Under the pieces are notes generated by a model. That model saw nothing but the letters and a program-made list of their open reading frames with translations, was not told where the DNA came from and did not search any database. Position numbers and translations under genes: made by a program. 64,000 nucleotides of DNA. Source: Synanceia verrucosa. Taxonomy: Eukaryota; Chordata; Actinopteri; Perciformes; Synanceiidae. The stretch is from the NCBI GenBank assembly GCA_029721515.1, contig CM056569.1, positions 13,891,507-13,955,506 of the forward strand, given 5' to 3'. Shown piece by piece: positions 24,701-37,900 of this stretch (positions are counted from its first letter, which is position 1; the number at the start of each line of letters is the position of its first letter).

Positions 24701-27700
24701 CTTGTCAATATAGCTCAGAGAGCTGGATCTCCTAAACGCTGCAGGTCTCTAGGTTGTGTTTGTAGAATTTCATGAGGCTGTGATTATCCTAGAGGTCACA
24801 TTTTATACACAGACTGACCTCAGTGTATATATAAGAAGAATTTGGCTCACTGAATCCACAAGAGACTCAACTTTACAGTTACGCCCAATTTCTGTAACTT
24901 CAAGCCTCTATAGGGACCCCAGCATGCAGAAACCATTTCTATAATAGATGAAAATAACACGTAAATTACTGCATGTGAAAAACGACATGGGACCAGCATA
25001 AAGGGGTTTACAAAGGGGAGACCCATGGGTACACACAGAATCAATTTTCATTCAGATACCTTTAGTGGTCGAGGGATCCCCGATAATAGTTACCAGTGGA
25101 TTCCTCTTGTTTTCTAGCTTTGTGTGATACAATTAGCCTCTCTTTGACTCTAAAATGGAGCCTGTTACTCTGAAGGACAGTTCAGTCAGCTCAGCTCATA
25201 AACATGATGAAAACGCATTGAAAACATATACACTGGTGCAGAAAACAAACCACTAGAAATCTGTCTCTGACTCTAAGATGCTATTTGTTAGCTGTAAATT
25301 TCAGTCTCACATATTGGCCCACAAACGATATATGTGGATTAGGAATGATGTAGTGTGGTCAGTAAAATAAAATGATGGGACTGAATGAAAAGTACATTAC
25401 CTTCACTGTGTGTTTGTTCAATTAAAATGAACTGTAACTAAAAACTTTGAGGAACAGAACAATGGTCGAAAAGAAATACAAGTTTGAATCCAAAACTAGA
25501 TCACTAAAATATTATTATTAGCCTATGATTATTATAATTTCACTGAACTTTCAATGAGATCATGGTTACAACTAAAAAGCCATGATAAAGTTATTTAAGA
25601 TGCTCCATTTCAATTGAAGCTAACCTCTACTTGGGCCTGATGATGGCACTAGAGGAACTGTTGTAAATCTGCATACAAAGATGTACAAGTACAAAGATGG
25701 TTTATGGTATATATCTTCTTTACAGTCTATTGAACTACATCTCTACACAATCATTTGGGGGACGCCTGATGGTTAAGCTATCTGTGTGCTCACTATCTCA
25801 GGAAGCAAGTCCCAGTTGTAGCTGTAAATCTCTGGAGGGAGGTTGTACACACGGAGCACATTGTCTGCACTGTTGGTCACGATGCAGGAACCATCAGGGG
25901 CCCTGGTTTAGAGAGGAAGGGAAGATGAGAAAAAGACGATTGCGTTAACAGCAGTGAACTGAGAACAACATGTACACTTGTTTGTTTTACGTTGTTTTAT
26001 CTGTACAGGCCAAATGCCAGCAATGAGCTCTGACAAGATTAAAATGGTTTGTTACTAGCAGCCTCACTTATAACAAATATACTGTCTGTTCCCACTATGG
26101 ATGACAAACGGGGAAAGTCACATTCCTATCACATAAAAAAACAGTACTTTCTCACTAAGCCATGGCATCCGGATCTGTCACTGATATCCGCTCCAGGGAA
26201 TAAAATGTATAAATGTAATGGTCTTCTCTTTCATAATAATCATACAAATGAAGGCTCACAAATTCCATTAACTCTCTGAGTGCCATTGACGGCCTTCGCC
26301 GTCATTCAAAACCCGACGCTTAAGTGTTTGTTCCGCAGCAGGTCGCTGATCGTGGTCTCCCACAGCCTGTGAGAAATACTGGGGCTTCTGTGATTTGTAG
26401 TCGGGACATAAAGAGATGGTATACACCACAAAGATCAAAGCAGGAAGTTGAGACCATCGAGATTAGAGAGCAAAACAAACAGATTCTGGAAAAAAGTGGT
26501 GATTTGAAAGTGTCCTCTTCTCTACCTCTGATAAAACAAGAACGGAACAAGGTAAAAACAAACATTTTTTTCATGATGAAATTGAGAGTCTCTTCTTTCA
26601 TTTGAGCTATTCAGTGTTTTCAGAGACTCAAAATGGGCAAACACGCTGGCACAAGGCACTTTCTGTTTTAAAAAACGGCTAGCACTCAAAGAGTTAAGAT
26701 GAAATGTTTTCTACTCATCAACATGGTGTTTTTATGTGTCATGTTCACTCCAAAAGCGATTACCATTTGCAGCCTTTGAGGTAATTCTCTGGAAGGCTGG
26801 AGTACTCAGTCCAGGAACCAGTCAGCATCTGGGGGTTCTGGGTAAAATCTAGGCCTAGACTGGACGCAAGACGAAGAGAAGGACAGGTCATCGGTTAAGA
26901 GTTCATAGCACAGGAATAGGAACGTCACACAACAAACTGAAAGACTAAATTTAGCATCTCACTCATGCTGATGGATTAAGTTACCAGAATGAACGCTGCC
27001 ACAACCCTGACATGCCGCTCTGCTAAAAATCATTTCATTAAGTTAAATATCATCTAATGAAGCTGTTGCTTCATTTGAACCCCGGTGTTTCACAGGTTTC
27101 ACAAATCAAAAATTAGACATTTAGATTAGATTTCACAGCTCTACAGGTTCATGTTTGTGATGACTGACAGTATTAAATATTACATATCAGTTAATGCTGT
27201 GGTGGATTTTGCAACCTCACTTTAAAATGAGTGCACTCACTTCCTCATATTTCCTACTTGGCTTTGGCTGAGGAAACTGAAAACAGGATCTACTTGCTTT
27301 AGATAGTGTTGTTTATTCATTTTAAGGCCCATGCAATATTTCTCTCATTATTATAAATAAGGCTGATTGCATTAATGTGAGTAAAAATAATGACTTCATT
27401 TTTCTAAAAGTTGACTTTGACAGACAACTTTGATAACACTGGGAGACATTTGATACACATTAGATTAGGGTACATTTGCTACTTATTTACAATAAAAGAG
27501 CAAACGCACAGTCCGTACACAAAACCGTCACTCTCTATTTCAGAATCATGTGTTCATAATCATTACATAACACCTCCACACCCTAACAAAATCCTGCTTT
27601 AAATAGCTCACTTGTTGGTGTGTCTGCTGTGCTGAATCTTTACCCCTAGTCACATGGAGACACACGTTAAAAATAAACCTGCCTTCTTCCTCCACCTACC

Positions 27701-28261
27701 GCTGTCCTTCACTGGGACTGTCTGCAGATCTGTTACCGTTGTGCTCCTCCTCTGGTTTCGCCTCTCCTTCCTCTGAGGGGCCTTCGAGTCCTCTATCTCC
27801 ATTCTGATGACATTCTTCTTCACCTCCCCCACTGACAGGAACCTCTTCCTCTACGTGACCATCCTCACATAGTAGTGGTTCTCCTGTTCCTAGTATCAAA
27901 GAGTAGGTTTACACATGTCAACTCATTCATTTCATTGTTTCCTCTTTGTATTTCATTTGACACATGCAGCTGCAGATACTATACTTTGCACTGCTGGGGC
28001 TGTGTCTTCCCAGCCAGTCGTTACTGGTGTTTCTTCGTGGGTACAGACGATCTTAGCGTACTGATCCGGTGTCTCCTCCTCCTTGCTCATTCTTGAACGC
28101 TTGGCAGGCAAAGGTAGCCCTTCTTCTGAGGTCTCCCCGGCCTCTATGCTGTCACCTCCAGGCAAAACTGGGGCCAGATGAGGAGGCTCGTTGTCCGCAT
28201 CTGCATCCTGCCCTGCGCCTGTCACACCACCACCTTCACCACCTCCAGCTGAGTCAGACAT
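16690..28261 (-). CDS. wrap53: Telomerase Cajal body protein 1 (WRAP53/TCAB1)
   Basis: Ten coding exons on the minus strand: 28261-27985, 27889-27700, 26859-26764, 25902-25794, 23769-23681, 20927-20704, 19581-19370, 18885-18782, 17778-17635, 16909-16690. All have AG acceptors and GT donors, phases agree throughout, and the sum is 1665 nt (554 residues plus stop); human is about 548. Residues 1 to about 165 are acidic and low-complexity; about 170-535 form the WD40 propeller, with [38 protein letters not shown] and GDTEGVVSVWDT closely matching human. The protein binds the CAB box of telomerase RNA and scaRNAs, brings them to Cajal bodies and acts in telomere maintenance. Two introns carry MITEs. 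I see no break or frameshift. Identity is close to certain; the N-terminal exon boundaries are less well supported than the WD40 part. Confidence 0.95.
17982..18421 (+). mobile_element. TTAA-bounded MITE, full-length copy in wrap53 intron 8
   Basis: It begins TTAACTCTTTGAGTGCCA and ends TAGCACTCAAAGAGTTAA, giving terminal inverted repeats with TTAA at both outer edges, as expected for piggyBac-type target duplication. About 440 bp, no transposase. Interior shared with the copy at 26268-26697 (GGGATTTGTAG, GACGGTATACACCAC, CTCTGATAAAACAAGAACGG). Confidence 0.85.
18674..18705. repeat. Poly(A) run
   Basis: About 32 consecutive A bases in a wrap53 intron, just upstream (plus-strand sense) of coding exon 8. 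Confidence 0.95.
20928..23680 (-). other. wrap53: wrap53 intron 5, longest intron
   Basis: A 2.75-kb intron in a gene whose other introns are mostly under 2.1 kb. It holds a TCTA tetranucleotide repeat (21363-21385) and complex sequence at about 22190-22390 with an AT core (CCCAATTATAATGC). No coding frame with family resemblance was found in it. Confidence 0.75.
21363..21385. repeat. (TCTA)n microsatellite
   Basis: About five and a half TCTA units in wrap53 intron 5. Confidence 0.9.
26268..26697 (+). mobile_element. TTAA-bounded MITE, full-length copy in wrap53 intron 3
   Basis: Left end TTAACTCTCTGAGTGCCA, right end TAGCACTCAAAGAGTTAA, length about 430 bp, with TTAA at both edges. It matches the copy at 17982-18421 over most of its length. 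The open frames crossing it on both strands are by-products of the repeat and do not encode an intact transposase. Confidence 0.85.
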
Positions 28262-29110
28262 CTCTCTTTTTTCCTTTCAATCAATCTCCCCTGTAGAGTC
28301 CTCCACCTGGCGTCCCAGTGCCTTATGATCAGGTGGTTGGCTGTCAGACGTGGGTGAGATAAGTGCTACTAGGATAGTGCTTCTTCCTGCAGTGTGGGTG
28401 TTTGAGTCTGCTGGGGGTCGAGGACATCACAGCTCCGACTAACCTGGAAAACAGTGAGGCAGAGACAGATGAAGGCAGGGGGACAGGGCAGGCGTGGCCA
28501 GAAATAAAAGAAAAACATGTCAAAAGAATGTGAAACTATGAAAGGACAAGCGCCCAAACACATTCCCCGACCATGAGAGGTAAACGTGACGTTTCTCGTT
28601 TTGAGGAATAACCAAGTGACTCCAGGCAGCTCGAGACACCTGTGGCTAATCGTACCGTGGCAACTCCAAACTAGCATTAATGACAATTTTACCGAGTTTA
28701 CTCTTGCGAGGTACATTTAAAACCACGAACCATTACAGGCGTTACTCCATGCGTGCTCTTTTGTCTTTATTTAACTCGTGTGAAGCTGGTAAATAAGGCA
28801 GAATGTGATTAACCGCCCGCAACAAAAAAGGCAACAACCTCACGTTAGCATTAGCATAAGCTAGCAGTTTGATGCTACCTGTGCTGTGGCTTGCTGGCCT
28901 TTGGTTCTGCTCGCAATTCGGCTGTACGAACTTCTTTCCTCGATGGTTTCCAAGTTTCACCTTAAACCGTAAAGAGTAGGAATGATACACGAAAATATTC
29001 AACGTCCTTCTACTTCGAGTCTTTATGTTTCTAATCACCAGTTCATTGTGAGAAGTTGTAAACACTGTGGGCGGCCATGTGTTTCAAACTATCGCGAGAC
29101 TTCCGTTGAC
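28262..29110 (-). promoter_or_regulatory. wrap53: wrap53 5' UTR and promoter
   Basis: A strong acceptor (CACTGTTTTCCAG) near 28446 suggests the ATG-containing exon starts there. A donor-like TTTAAG|GTGAAAC near 28961 could end a non-coding first exon. TATCGCGAGA at 29090-29099 differs by one base from TCTCGCGAGA, an element of many TATA-less housekeeping promoters, and GGCGGCCATG just before it resembles a YY1 site. Exon limits are inferred. Confidence 0.5.
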
Positions 29111-29261
29111 GGTGACGCGAACATAGCTGACCGAGGCACAGCTGAGTCTCCATCATGTCTGCTGGTCTCTCCTGAGCGTTATTTTGCAAAGCCTCTCAAA
29201 CACTTTAAGCAAGACCAAAACAATCAATAAGTAACACTGAGTCAGTAACTGCTAAATGCTA

Positions 29262-29278
29262 TTTATTTAGTATTTATT
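29262..29278 (-). terminator. gigyf1: Tandem polyadenylation signals, probable distal end of gigyf1
   Basis: Two AATAAA hexamers on the minus strand (29278-29273 and 29267-29262) lie just upstream of the wrap53 promoter. If used, the gigyf1 3' UTR would be about 5.7 kb and its end would almost touch wrap53. Confidence 0.4.
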
Positions 29279-32200
29279 TTGTTCTTCAAACAAACAAAAG
29301 CCAAACTATTTACACATCTTTCAGTTGTTCTTTCCCAAAACAGTTTCATGACAAGTATGCTGTTATTTTAACAACATTCAAAGATGTATTAAGCAAAGGA
29401 GCTGAGCTGACTGGGATATACCTTTCATTACATCTTTCAGGACAACATTTTTGGACCTACAGTGACTAGAGCTAAAATAAACCAGATGATTGACATCACA
29501 TTGTTAGGTGGACAGCAGTGACAGGTTCTTTTCAAAAACTGCAACCAAACATCCAGGGCTTTTTGACAACATACTATTGCAGTTGATGTAATCATAAAAG
29601 CAAGAGTAGTGCAGTAACTACCCAAACCAACTGCAAACAACCTTGTTCTACTCTTTTAAGACTGACTGACTTACCAACAACTAATACCACACAAGATCGG
29701 CTTTAAAAATGTCAGAGACATCAAATAAGAAACCTGACTGTATATTCATATGGTTAAAGTCAAATTCTTTGTTTTGGCAACTGATCACAACATTAAACCA
29801 TTAAGTATCAATTCAACAGTCATGACATGCATACATATTGTGGCTACGTCAGTTTACAAAGTTAACTATAGCTGGTAATGATCCACCACAGCCTCAGCTA
29901 AACATACACAAGTGTATACAAGTCTAAGCTGAAGATGAATATCAGTTGCCATTTGGGTTAAAAACTGCTTATTGTTTAGTTATTGCAGATACAAAAAAAA
30001 AAAATATTGGTTGACTAAAAGCATTTATCTTTCAATACCAATTAGATATACACGTATGGAACAACACACATTTTCAGGATTTCCTTCCAGATAACACACA
30101 ACTGGACTGGTCCACCCCTCACCTACCCAGTGTCCTCAGAGAAGGTCAGCAGCTCTACAAAGTCTGCGTTTATCTGGGCCACGTTGTGAGCCACAACAAG
30201 GTTTAGTGTCAAACCCACAAATACCATAAATCATGAGCCAATCGTGAGCTTGCTCCTTTAATCAATGCTTCCTACAAGCCTGATTTCACTCAAAACTGTA
30301 AAAAGTACCTGGTTGCTTCCAAGACTTTTTAGTCTCCTGGAGTGCAAAAAAAAATTACCAAAAAGCCCTAGCTTGTCTCTAGGAAGACCTGTCACTCTGG
30401 TTCCATTTTGCCTAGAGCGATCCATCCAAAAATAGTTATTGCACAGCAACATAACTGTGCTTTAAGCCAATTCTGTGCATCCCACCAGTCAGCTCAGCTC
30501 CAGACAGTACAGACCTCAGCCCTTTATTAAGCCTGCACCTTCAGCAATAGTCGAACCAGGAAATCTGAACAAATCCACTCTTCATTTTAAGGAAACCAAA
30601 AGGGCAACAAAAGCTAACCACCAGCAAAATGAGATTAATCAAATACAGCTTACTGCTCTATTCTGTAGCTAAATAGTAACTTTTGTGGTGATAAGGTGTA
30701 CATGTAGCAAATTAATACAGAACAGACAGTCCTGTTAGTCAACAGTAAACTGACTTTAGAGGACAGTTAAGGAGGTGGTTTCCAACTTAAATTCGTTTAG
30801 AGAACATTTTCAGTTTGCTGTTCAGGACTCAACTATACAATTTAAGGCATGTTGAACAAAGAAAGAAATCAAAACCACTGTGAGAGAAAATCAAAAACAC
30901 AAACTTTTACATTATTTACAAAAGCTCAGCGGTTATATTGATGAGCCATGACGCTTGAGTGTGTCTGTGTGTATATCTGCTGTTGGTGTAGCCCTGCTGT
31001 GTGTGCAGATGTGGTTCCAGAGGAGAGCCACTGTAACTGAGTTGCTTTTGCCTCGTAGTGTGTCTGCAAATCCTCTGAATCTGTGACATGAAGCTACGCG
31101 TTTGTATTTTGTCATGTTTCAAAGTCATTTTTTGTACAATTCTTGCAGTTCATCCAGTTCCACAGCTGCAGGGATTTCCGGTGCCTTAGGTGTAGTCAAG
31201 CCACGTCCGTCGCAACCCAATCCAGCTCTTGGTCTCTGACATCCGAGCAGGTCTTCATGTCCCACTGGTTTGAAGACCTCCACGCAACCCCCTGAGTCTC
31301 AGGCTGGGGTGGGTGATGAAATCTGTTTATCCTCTTCCTCGCCAGAGAGCCCGATCAAATCCCAAAGCTAACACTTCCAACACAGATGGATCCACGGTCG
31401 ATAAAACCTGTAACTTCATCTGGTAACTGTCCAACTGATAATGCCAATGGCCTGCCTTGTCTGAGGTCAGGACAGAAACGTTTCTTATGGTTTAAAGTTC
31501 AAAAGGACAGGTTTAGGGTGGACTGGTTCATGGGGTGGCTGTAGATTAAATCCTCCTTGCAGAGGGCAGCAAATAAAGCACAGCCAGACTCCTGTGTGAA
31601 GACAGAAAGACAGCACAAGAGCATCATCAGCACACTGTTCAAACAGCTGTTAGAAACAATGTGCCACAAGACTAACCAGCAGTAAACACATCAAATTAAA
31701 CCCTCAGTACAAAGTGCCAAGAAGAAATTAAGAAAGTGTCTTGCCATTGCCAACGCTTTGTGCTCCTGCAGTCACTCTACAGCTCTCAAGGCAGCCATCA
31801 GGTTGTGAGATGAAGTGACGCGTCCTCGCCAGCAGCTCTTCAAACCCACGTCTGCCTCTTCACTGTGCATGTTGATCAAACACTCATGGCGAGGCTCTTT
31901 GTAGCAGCCGCAGCATCCATTTTGATAAGTAACTATCAGTCAGTCTTGGAGCCACTGTAGCATGTCCAACACCTCAGTCCTTGTTTGTTTGTTTTTGTTT
32001 TTATCCCCTTCCATCCCTGATTATTTCAGGGTCACTGGCAAACTGAGAAACTCACTGTGAGTCATTTCTCAAACTATATTCAAAAAGATTTGTTTCCTTG
32101 AAGAACATTCACTCCATATGATCAATGTCTCATGAATTTTTCCTTCATCCATTTGCAAATTTTCTTTCTACTCTTGAAAGACAATACAAAAATATGGTTA

Positions 32201-34988
32201 TATACACAGGAGGTGGGAGAAGTCATGCTCCTCGAGTCTCTTATTTCAGTTTGCGTCTATCTTTTCGGTGACTTTGTCAAAGTCGTTGCAATCCTCCTGT
32301 TGTAATTGTGCTCCCATCCCCAAAATGGTACCTCACAGCTTGAATGAACAAAAGTGCATAGGTGAGTTGATGAGGGCAGGGTGTGAGTGCTTATGAGGGC
32401 TGAGGTGAAGACAAGTAACACTAACCAGGTGTACTCATACGGCCCTCTGAGCTCCCTCTAGGGTTACGCAGCCCTGCACTCCCGTTCTCACAAAACAGAG
32501 CCCATCCTTGATCTTCCCTCCTCTGCTCCATGGTTGATCATTGAGTCTAAGGATCCACAACCACACACAAAGGTCCAGTTAGAGGATCCTGTCCATGTTC
32601 TTGTGATACCTGCCACTCATTCCCAAAAAAAAATAAAAATAAAAAAAAAAAAATTAAAAAAAAAGCCCCGACACCACTCAATGTCCATATGGCAGAAGCG
32701 CACTTGCAAACCCCACCCGTCTTATGTGGGAACAAAAAAAAAAATAAAATCAAAAAAAAAAAAAAAAGGAAAACTGCACCCACAGATATCCATGTGGTTT
32801 GTAAACAACCAAAGCTCCAGTATGGAATAGAAAGAGTCCTTTCTTTGAATTCTTAGTCACCATTTGTACGATCAGGATTGTAGAGGCAGTGTGTTCAACT
32901 GTATCCATCCCAAGTTTTTTTTTTTTCTTCTCTTCTTCTTTTCCACTGTGTAAATATAAAAAGAAAAGTCCTCGCTAAACTCTTTGAAGCTTTTTTGTAT
33001 TTTGTTTCCATTTTTGAAATCTTCTGAGGAAAAAAAAATCTGGTATCAGCACGGGTTTCTTGTCATTTTTTTGGAATACATTCAATATTTTCTTAAGAAA
33101 TAATCCACACACTTCACATGGCGATAATGAAACAAAAAAAAACAAATTAAGGAAAAAAAAAAACAAAACACACAACAAAAATAGCAGCCCCAAGTGCTCA
33201 TTATCTTAGTCCAAATACTTTTTAAACTTTGTATATAATGTATATATTCATATATATTTTTCATTTAAAAAAAAAAAAAGAAAACTTGTCATTATCAAAT
33301 TGCAACAACAAATAAGTAACACAATATGCTAATATTTCATGCACCGCTCTGTGCACTCGCACATTAAGATGCTGTATTTTTTTTTTTTTTCAGAGTCAGC
33401 AACTCAACACCTTTCATTCACAAGTTCGAGAGCTGACAAAAGGCAACGTGATCACATCCCAGGAAAAACAGACTGGACTAACCTTCCGATGGATCACCCT
33501 TACACTGAACTAGAAATATTTACGATATAGAAACTTACATACTTTACATACACTGTGCTGAGCACTGACGCACATCACACTCGCTCTCAAAAAAGAGTTA
33601 ATGTCTCAATGGCCACGCACCCTATCCAAGTTCTTAGGCACAAATGTGCATTCATACACATACAAAAAAGCACATGTATTTAAAATGAGTACCTGTAGTC
33701 TTAACTCATTTCTATGAACAGTAAATGAACATGCACACTGAAAACACACACACACGCGTCTCATTCTGATGCACACACAGCAACGTCCCTCATGATTCAC
33801 CCTGCCTGCTAGACCTCAAAGGGCCAGAGGCAGCTCCCCATGGGGAGAGGCTAAGGGAAATAAACTAGTGGTGGTCATCATGTGACGAGAGCAAAGCTAA
33901 CATTTACAAATGTATGCATTTCTATTTTGTCTATCAGGGGATGAAGAGCTGGTGAGAGAAAGGATGTGTTGTGCAATTGCCCTCTCTCTCCGTCTCATTC
34001 GTTCATCTCTCTGAAAACATACAGACAACGTCCCTGTTTGGAGAAGGGACATGCACTCACACACTCTCAAACATGAGGATACAAGATTACTATTTGAACA
34101 GGAAAAAAAAAAAGACAAAATGGCCTCTTATGTCTCATACATCTTGTTAAGCAACAAAAGAATGGGAAAAAAAACAAAGAAACATTGTGCAGACTGGTAT
34201 ATTACTGACACAAACCAATCATCACACATCAGTCGCTCTCACACATTCATCCACACACATTCACAAAAATATTCACTTCTATAACTAACCCCATTTGTTT
34301 GATTTTTTTGTTGTTTTTCTTATTTCTTTTATAGGCAAGTGCAAATCTTCAAGTTTTTTTTTATAATCCATTTTTCAATAGCTTTACTTTTTATATAAAC
34401 GTAAAAAAAAATGCTAAACAAGAGAAATATCAACAGTGTTTGTCTTTCGAGAAAGGATTTGCTCTCTGATGTTTCAACTAAAGGTCCCCCTGACTTTGAA
34501 AACCTAACAGCCCGACCATTCACCCCACCGACTGTTTCACCAACCCCCTTCCAGTTCTGATGCACAAGCACACAGAGAAGGCATGTGCACACATACCGTA
34601 CGCACACCGATTCTCCACACACACATTCACACACATGAAAAAAAAAAAAACTATTCAAATCCCATCTCAATAAAGTGCATTAGTTCAGTATAAGGTGCTT
34701 AATCTTTTGAGTGCCAGAGGATACCCATCTTCCTTTTAACATCACCCCCCTCTCCCCTGCTCAAGTGATCAACTGGTGCAGCAGGGAGCCCTAGTTTCTT
34801 CCCAGAGGGAAGGAAAGAGTAGGAGGCGCATATCCAGGCACCTCCACCCTGCACCTCCCCTCATGCTTGCTCCCCTCCCCCAACCCCACCCTACCCCTGG
34901 TTCCCCCAGCAGTGCACATTCGTCATCAGGTTTGTCTGATTAAAAGACAGAAGGCCTCAGGTAGCTATTGCTGCTGCGCTGCGTCACA
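29279..34988 (-). other. gigyf1: Probable gigyf1 3' UTR
   Basis: 5.7 kb between the gigyf1 stop codon and the tandem poly(A) signals. No family-like coding frame on either strand and no promoter-like CpG block was seen. It is rich in A and T homopolymers on the plus strand (for example 32628-32664 and 32739-32767). Long 3' UTRs are usual for post-transcriptional regulators. Some of it could be intergenic if a proximal poly(A) site is used. I specifically looked for tp53 coding exons here and found none. Confidence 0.4.
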
Positions 34989-37900
34989 TCAGTAATCCTC
35001 CACCATCTCCATCTCATTCAGGCTCAGACACTCGCCCGTGTTGTGGAATGAGTACCCTGCAGGGAGGAGAGGGAGGGCAGAGAGGAGAGACGGCGAAAGC
35101 ACAGTAAGACCAGAGGAAGACGGACATGACGGAGCTAGAAGGGCTGGCAGGGGATAAAGAGGATGCAAGCCAGAAATAACATGATAAGAGCTCTCTGTTC
35201 TAGAAAGGCTCAAAGAAGGAACAAACTCTTTCCGAACCATAAATATAAACATTAAGTTTGTTTGATTATCAAATGTAGAAAAAGTAGAGAGTGGTCACAT
35301 CCAAGCCAAGCAGATAACATGCTCAGGCACTCAGATTACACAGTCAACATTTGGTTGGCCGCCTGGGGTGCAAATAAGTCATCAAGAAGATGCAATACTT
35401 CCTGCTGGTGCTTCAGAAAGCTGTGTGTCTTCTTTTGTTAGACTCCATTTCTTGTTTTTGTGTATTATCTTTACAAACTGACTGAGGTGTTGTTTGTGTA
35501 TTTGTTGACTGGTTAGGCTAGCTACTACTAGATAATACATCATTTAAAAACATAAATGAAGTCAAAAAAGGAAGAAATATTAAAACCTGGTGAGGTCACA
35601 TACCTAAGATGCTGGGGTCAGAGTGCAGCATCATGGGCTGTTTCTTCTTAATCTTTCCCCCCTGGTTGTCATAGAGACCAGCTTTGCCCATATGGTTAGC
35701 TTGAAACATGGACTGCAGGGTACTTGGATTCATACCTCGCATTGAGTCCTGAGAAAAGGAAAGAAAAAAAATAATGACAATCATTCAAATGCAAGTATAT
35801 ACATTCATAAATGCTCCACCAAGTGTATTTTTTTTTAAGCTATGACAACCTATTTGTATTGTAATTTTGAGAGTCCATGTTCCCATGAATCCTCCAGAAT
35901 GAGGATTTGTGTTTAGAGATTTATGGTTTCAGGTTTGATATTCTGCAAACAGCTGACAATTTTAAAATGCATTTTGGAGGAGTATTAAGTGCAAAATAAA
36001 CCCTACACTAGTTAATGAGTACACTAGTTAAATTAGGTAGTGTTATGGTAAAAAAGACTGTTGCCACAGTGGAACACAATAAGAACCAATCACAGTCTAA
36101 ATCACTATCAACTCTGCTCCATCAGTGATTGTATGTGCAGTATTTACCTGCAGAGGGAAGTTCATGTTCAATCCAGCCACTTCCTTTGATAACTGGGGTA
36201 CATAAAGAGAAGAGGAGGGGGAATTTACAATACTAAAATCACAAATTAACACCCTGAAAATGGCTTCTCTGAAAGCCTTCATATTTTATATAACCCGTTG
36301 AAAGTATTTTCAAAACACATCATGGTGTTTGATAAGCCTGGCCTTCATGTAAACCATTCAGAATAATGCATATAATGCTGCAGATTGTCACTGAAAATGT
36401 ACTGGTTTCACAGCACTTCCTGTTGTGTTTTCATTCATCATTATTAATTTGTAATTATTTTAAGTGCATATAACTACACGTTATTTAGCTTTGATATTAT
36501 TTCTAACACATTTACTAGCATCAGGCAGCAAATGAGAAGTGCATCCAACAAAGACGCCTTTTGTCCTTGCTTTAAAAATGACCTTTGGAGCTCAGGCATA
36601 CCTGCTGCTGCTGTCTCTGTTGGTTGGCTTTCTGTTTGGCACGTCGCTCCAGAAATTGTTTGGCGAACTCTTTGGCTTCCACTGTGTCCCCTAGGTAAGA
36701 CCGGATGAAGTCCAGTACTGCATAGGGAGACTCCACCTCCTTCAGGTATGCCACAATTGTGGCAACTTTATACAGAGAAACAGCCAAAATGATCACCAAT
36801 GCTGAACATGTAGGGACGTGTATTCAACTGACTTTGTAAATACATGAATAAGTATATTATGCTACGTTCTAACACATAGCTAACATGGCTTGACTAAGTT
36901 TAGCGTGCATTTTCCTCACCCCTGATTTGGCTAAATACATGAAAGCTGAGCAGCCTACCATCCAGAGAGGACGAGGAGTTGTTGGCAGAGGTGTTGAGAG
37001 CGTGCAGCATCTGTTCACACCAGGTAGTGAAGCCGTCCTGAGGCTTCATGCCCTGTAGCAGCTTCAGCAGCTTGTCCTCCTCCTCTGTCCGCTTACGACG
37101 CATCATGTACTGATCACTGCAGAAGACATTCAGGGTTCAGTGCAAATCAATGTTCATCACCTGAGCGACACACCCAATGCTATCTGCCACAGTCAGTGTG
37201 AAAAGGGGTGTAATCATTTTAAGTTAGAACATCAAAGCTTCGGCATGTATGAATATTGACTTTAATCAAGTGTTGGTACCTGAGTGAGGGGCTACTGCGG
37301 CTGTTCTTCAGGCCCATGTTGTTGTTGCTGCTACCACGCAGACCGGACTGGTTCTTCACAGCCTCGTCCCACATGCCCATGCTGCCTGAAGAACTTCCAC
37401 TGCCACCCTTAGCCTCCATAGCTGCAGGACCACCCCACATGCCAACCCCTTCCACCCACTGCCCTCCCATGGAGGAGCTCCCCATCGACATGCCGGGGTG
37501 CTGGAAACATATAAAGAAATCACACATTATTTTCAATTGGCAATCCCTCCAACAGGCTGTTTGAAACCTTTGAAACATTTAATTTACTCACGCGGTCCCT
37601 CTGCTGCTGGGCTCTCTGTTGCTGCTGCTGCTGCTTCAGAAGCCTTTCGGCCTCTTGCTGCATTTCCAGCAGAGCCAGAGCCGGGGGCTTTCCTGCCTTG
37701 GATAGCCCAGAGGAGGGGGCTCCACTCCAGCCTGAGCCACTTGCCCCAGGACCCTGCTGCTGGGGAGTCTGCTGCAGCAACTTCATGATCAGCTCCTGCT
37801 GCTGACGACACTACAGGAAACCATGGCAGGGGTCAACACTTTAAGTGGTAACTTAGAGTTTTATATCATATCATAAGTTAGATTCCATGTGATCAACCAA

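Noticed and set aside
26320..26605. 93-codon frames on both strands in wrap53 intron 3
   Set aside because: Both fall inside the TTAA-bounded MITE; they are by-products of a repeat and lack transposase motifs.
34699..34716. Lone end of the TTAA MITE (TTAATCTTTTGAGTGCCA)
   Set aside because: 15 of 18 bases match the terminus, but no second end or interior was found; chance or a small remnant cannot be separated.
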